Both the position numbers and the translations under genes were made by a program. From contig CAYSJO010000694.1 of assembly GCA_964431285.1 (NCBI GenBank), positions 1 to 17,262 of the forward strand: DNA of 17,262 nt, given 5' to 3'. Of this stretch, positions 15,518 through 17,262 are shown one piece after another. Below the pieces are notes generated by a model. The model was given only the letters and a program-made list of their open reading frames with translations, was not told where the DNA came from and made no database searches. This DNA is from CAUZFZ01 sp964431285 (GTDB lineage: Bacteria > Planctomycetota > Planctomycetia > Planctomycetales > Planctomycetaceae). Numbering within the stretch: the first letter of the stretch is position 1; every line of letters starts with the position of its first letter.

Positions 15518-16663
15518 ATGTCAACGTTTGACCGGATTGCTGAACTGAGCGCATCTGACGGGCCGCAAGCCGCGCTCGACTTTCTCGCCGAGTCACTGCG
15601 GAACGAAAAAAACTACCACAAACTGTTCGACGCGCTGCTGCTCAGAAAGAAGCACGAGCTGGGTCTCCCTCTGATGCGTCCGACATCACTGGACGATGTC
15701 CCCGATGACCTGCGAACCGACTTTGAAAAGTTCTACGTGGATGCGGCTCGGGAAGTCGGCACACTGCTGCTCGAAGACGATCAGCTGAACGACGCCTGGG
15801 TGTATTTCCGAACGATCCAGGAGCCGGAGAAAGTTTCAGCCGCTCTCGAGAATGCGACTCTGCCGGACGATTACGACAAGTCGCAGGAACTGATCAACAT
15901 TGCGCTGTACGAGGGTGCGAATCCCGTGCGCGGCCTGGAATTTCTTTTGAAGTCCAACGGCACGTGCAACACGATCACTGCCTTGGACCAGGTCATCGGC
16001 CAACTCGGCGAAGAGGACCGGAAAAAGGCGGCCGCGATGATGGTGCAGCACCTGTACGACGAGCTGATGATGACGGTCAAATCAGAGGTGGACGGCCGAA
16101 TGTCGCTGCCGCCGGGAGCTGCTCCGAAAACACTGCGCGAACTGATTATGGGCCGCGAATGGCTGTTCCAGGACGGCAACTATCATGTGGATGTCTCGCA
16201 CTTGAACTCGGTCGTGCGTTTCTCGCGTTCCCTGGATGGCGACAGTCCGGAGCTGGAACTTGCTGTGCAGCTTGCCGAATACGGTATGCAGCTTGATGAG
16301 CAGTTTCAGTACGGCAGCGAAGCGCCGTTCGAAGACTGTTATCCAGCTCACGTTCAGTTCTTCAATGTGCTGCTGGGCCGCAATGTGGACGACGCATTGG
16401 CTTACTTTCAGCAGAAACTCGACGCCGAACCGGATGACGAAGACAAGCAGATGATTGCTTACGTCATCGTCGACCTGCTGCTGAAAGCGGACCGGCTGGA
16501 GCAGGCGCACGAAGTTGCCACCGAACATCTGCGGTTTCTGGACGAGCAGACGTTCTCGTATCCAGAGCTGTGTCAGAAAGCCGGCAAGTCGGACGCATGG
16601 GCGTCAGCTGCAAAGGACAAAGGCGACCTGGTCGGCTTCGCCGCAGCGACCGTACAGTCCTGA
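15518..16663 (+). CDS. All-helical repeat-like protein of unknown function
   Basis: The 381-residue soluble protein has no signal peptide or membrane segment. It is rich in Leu, Ala, Asp and Glu and seems helical throughout, with paired-helix spacing like tetratricopeptide repeats (for instance LNDAWVYFRTIQEPEKVSAA near 89-108 and VDDALAYFQQKLDAEPDDED near 290-309). I recognise the type as a conserved planctomycete hypothetical but know no function; a scaffolding role would be an inference from the fold alone. GGGAG (15508-15512) lies five bases ahead of the ATG, which supports the start. It follows the zinc-ribbon gene by 53 bases and is probably co-transcribed. The frame is intact, and the next gene to the right faces it. 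Confidence 0.8.
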   Translation: MSTFDRIAELSASDGPQAALDFLAESLRNEKNYHKLFDALLLRKKHELGLPLMRPTSLDDVPDDLRTDFEKFYVDAAREVGTLLLEDDQLNDAWVYFRTIQEPEKVSAALENATLPDDYDKSQELINIALYEGANPVRGLEFLLKSNGTCNTITALDQVIGQLGEEDRKKAAAMMVQHLYDELMMTVKSEVDGRMSLPPGAAPKTLRELIMGREWLFQDGNYHVDVSHLNSVVRFSRSLDGDSPELELAVQLAEYGMQLDEQFQYGSEAPFEDCYPAHVQFFNVLLGRNVDDALAYFQQKLDAEPDDEDKQMIAYVIVDLLLKADRLEQAHEVATEHLRFLDEQTFSYPELCQKAGKSDAWASAAKDKGDLVGFAAATVQS

Positions 16664-16818
16664 GACCGGTCAGTAACCGTAGATGGACCAGGGAGCGAAG
16701 CGACGACGGTTCCGGCACTGGCTGCTCAAGCGAATTTCCGAAACTGCTCTGCTCGACCAGCCTCGTAGCTACGACACGCGTTCTTCGGGCGAATCCCACC
16801 GTCGACCTGTATCTGTGC

Positions 16819-17262
16819 TCACGATTTCGACATCTGCACTTGTGGGCACACATGTTTAGAAAGCGAATTTCGAGCAAAGGACGGAGTTTCCACGTACCCC
16901 GTGTGGCCCAGATACTACTGCAGCAATCGCAGATTGACACCGGCTTCCAGTAGGTGCGTCGCGTAACTGTGACGCAGACAGTGCACACTGATGCGGCGGG
17001 TGAACTGCAGTTCGACCACCACGCGTCGCAGTGCGCCCTGCACGGTCGATTCGTGCATCGTCTGCCGCGCGCCAGAGATCACGCCGCCCTGCTGAGTCGT
17101 CTTTGGAAACAGCAGGCTCGGATGCCGGTGTTGCTTCCAGTATTCGCGGAGCACTTCGAGTGTGGAAGCCGGCAGTGGCACGAGCCGGTCCTTCGCACCT
17201 TTGCCGCAGTGAATGTGAATCCGCATCCGCTGCGAATCGACATCCCCCACCTGCAGTGCCAA
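16819..17262 (-). pseudogene. Tyrosine recombinase/integrase, C-terminal end, broken by in-frame TAG (5' part outside window)
   Basis: The frame enters from the right edge as LQVGDVDSQRM and shows the second half of a phage-type integrase: GKGAKDRLVPLP, then an HxxR box (CLRHSYATHLLEAG). A TAG at 16915-16917 falls right after NLRLLQ, where intact enzymes carry on with a residue such as Gln, Lys or Glu and then the LGH motif. The following codons do read YLGHTGYVETP, so the TAG is a lesion within the domain and not the true end. Beyond it the frame runs only to a TGA at 16819-16821, and no residue there fits the catalytic tyrosine (expected as YxHL about 10 residues after LGH). The gene is therefore a remnant and probably inactive. 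It marks a past mobile element or integron-like insertion just outside the window. Confidence 0.8.

Overview
The window looks like chromosomal DNA from a member of the Planctomycetes. The strongest pointers are a secreted DUF1549/DUF1553 protein with planctomycete-type CxxCH motifs, a twin-arginine DUF1501 protein, a seven-repeat VCBS protein of a planctomycete type, and many short stem-loop repeats between genes. The call rests on recognising protein families by eye; no search was run.

Layout, left to right. Positions 1-486 (+) hold the C-terminal part of a calcineurin-like phosphoesterase. It converges on the DNA polymerase III delta-prime gene (503-1582, -). After a gene-poor gap of 316 bases come the DUF1549/DUF1553 protein (1899-4796, -), a 287-base inverted-repeat element (4829-5115) and a broken CsgG-like secreted protein (5093-8327, -) with an in-frame TAG and a one-base frameshift. 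Divergent from it is a thioredoxin-like secreted protein (8556-9584, +) interrupted by an in-frame TGA. A perfect short hairpin follows that TGA at the distance expected of a bacterial SECIS. A cluster of three palindromes (9685-9760) separates this gene from the convergent DUF1501 gene (9859-11205, -). Upstream of that is a large secreted fusion of a subclass B3 metallo-beta-lactamase, a VCBS propeller and LysM (11342-13477, -). On the plus strand follow a two-gene toxin-antitoxin-like module (13725-14634), whose nucleotidyltransferase is split by a 25-bp tandem repeat, then a coiled-coil/zinc-ribbon protein (14760-15464) and an all-helical protein (15518-16663). The right edge holds the decayed C-terminal end of a tyrosine recombinase (16819-17262, -).

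How the genes relate. DUF1549/DUF1553 and DUF1501 proteins usually sit side by side in Planctomycetes; here they are on the same strand but about 5 kb apart, with the CsgG-like and thioredoxin-like genes between them. Five of the genes carry export signals, so the region is biased towards envelope or secreted functions. The zinc-ribbon gene and the helical gene probably form an operon. No single pathway links everything.

The most notable points are the possible selenocysteine codon, the tandem-repeat ON/OFF structure in the nucleotidyltransferase, the REPIN/MITE-like element that supplies the end of a neighbouring reading frame, and the metallo-beta-lactamase/VCBS/LysM fusion. Four genes contain coding disruptions, which could mean local decay or assembly error; that has to be settled before any recoding claim is trusted.
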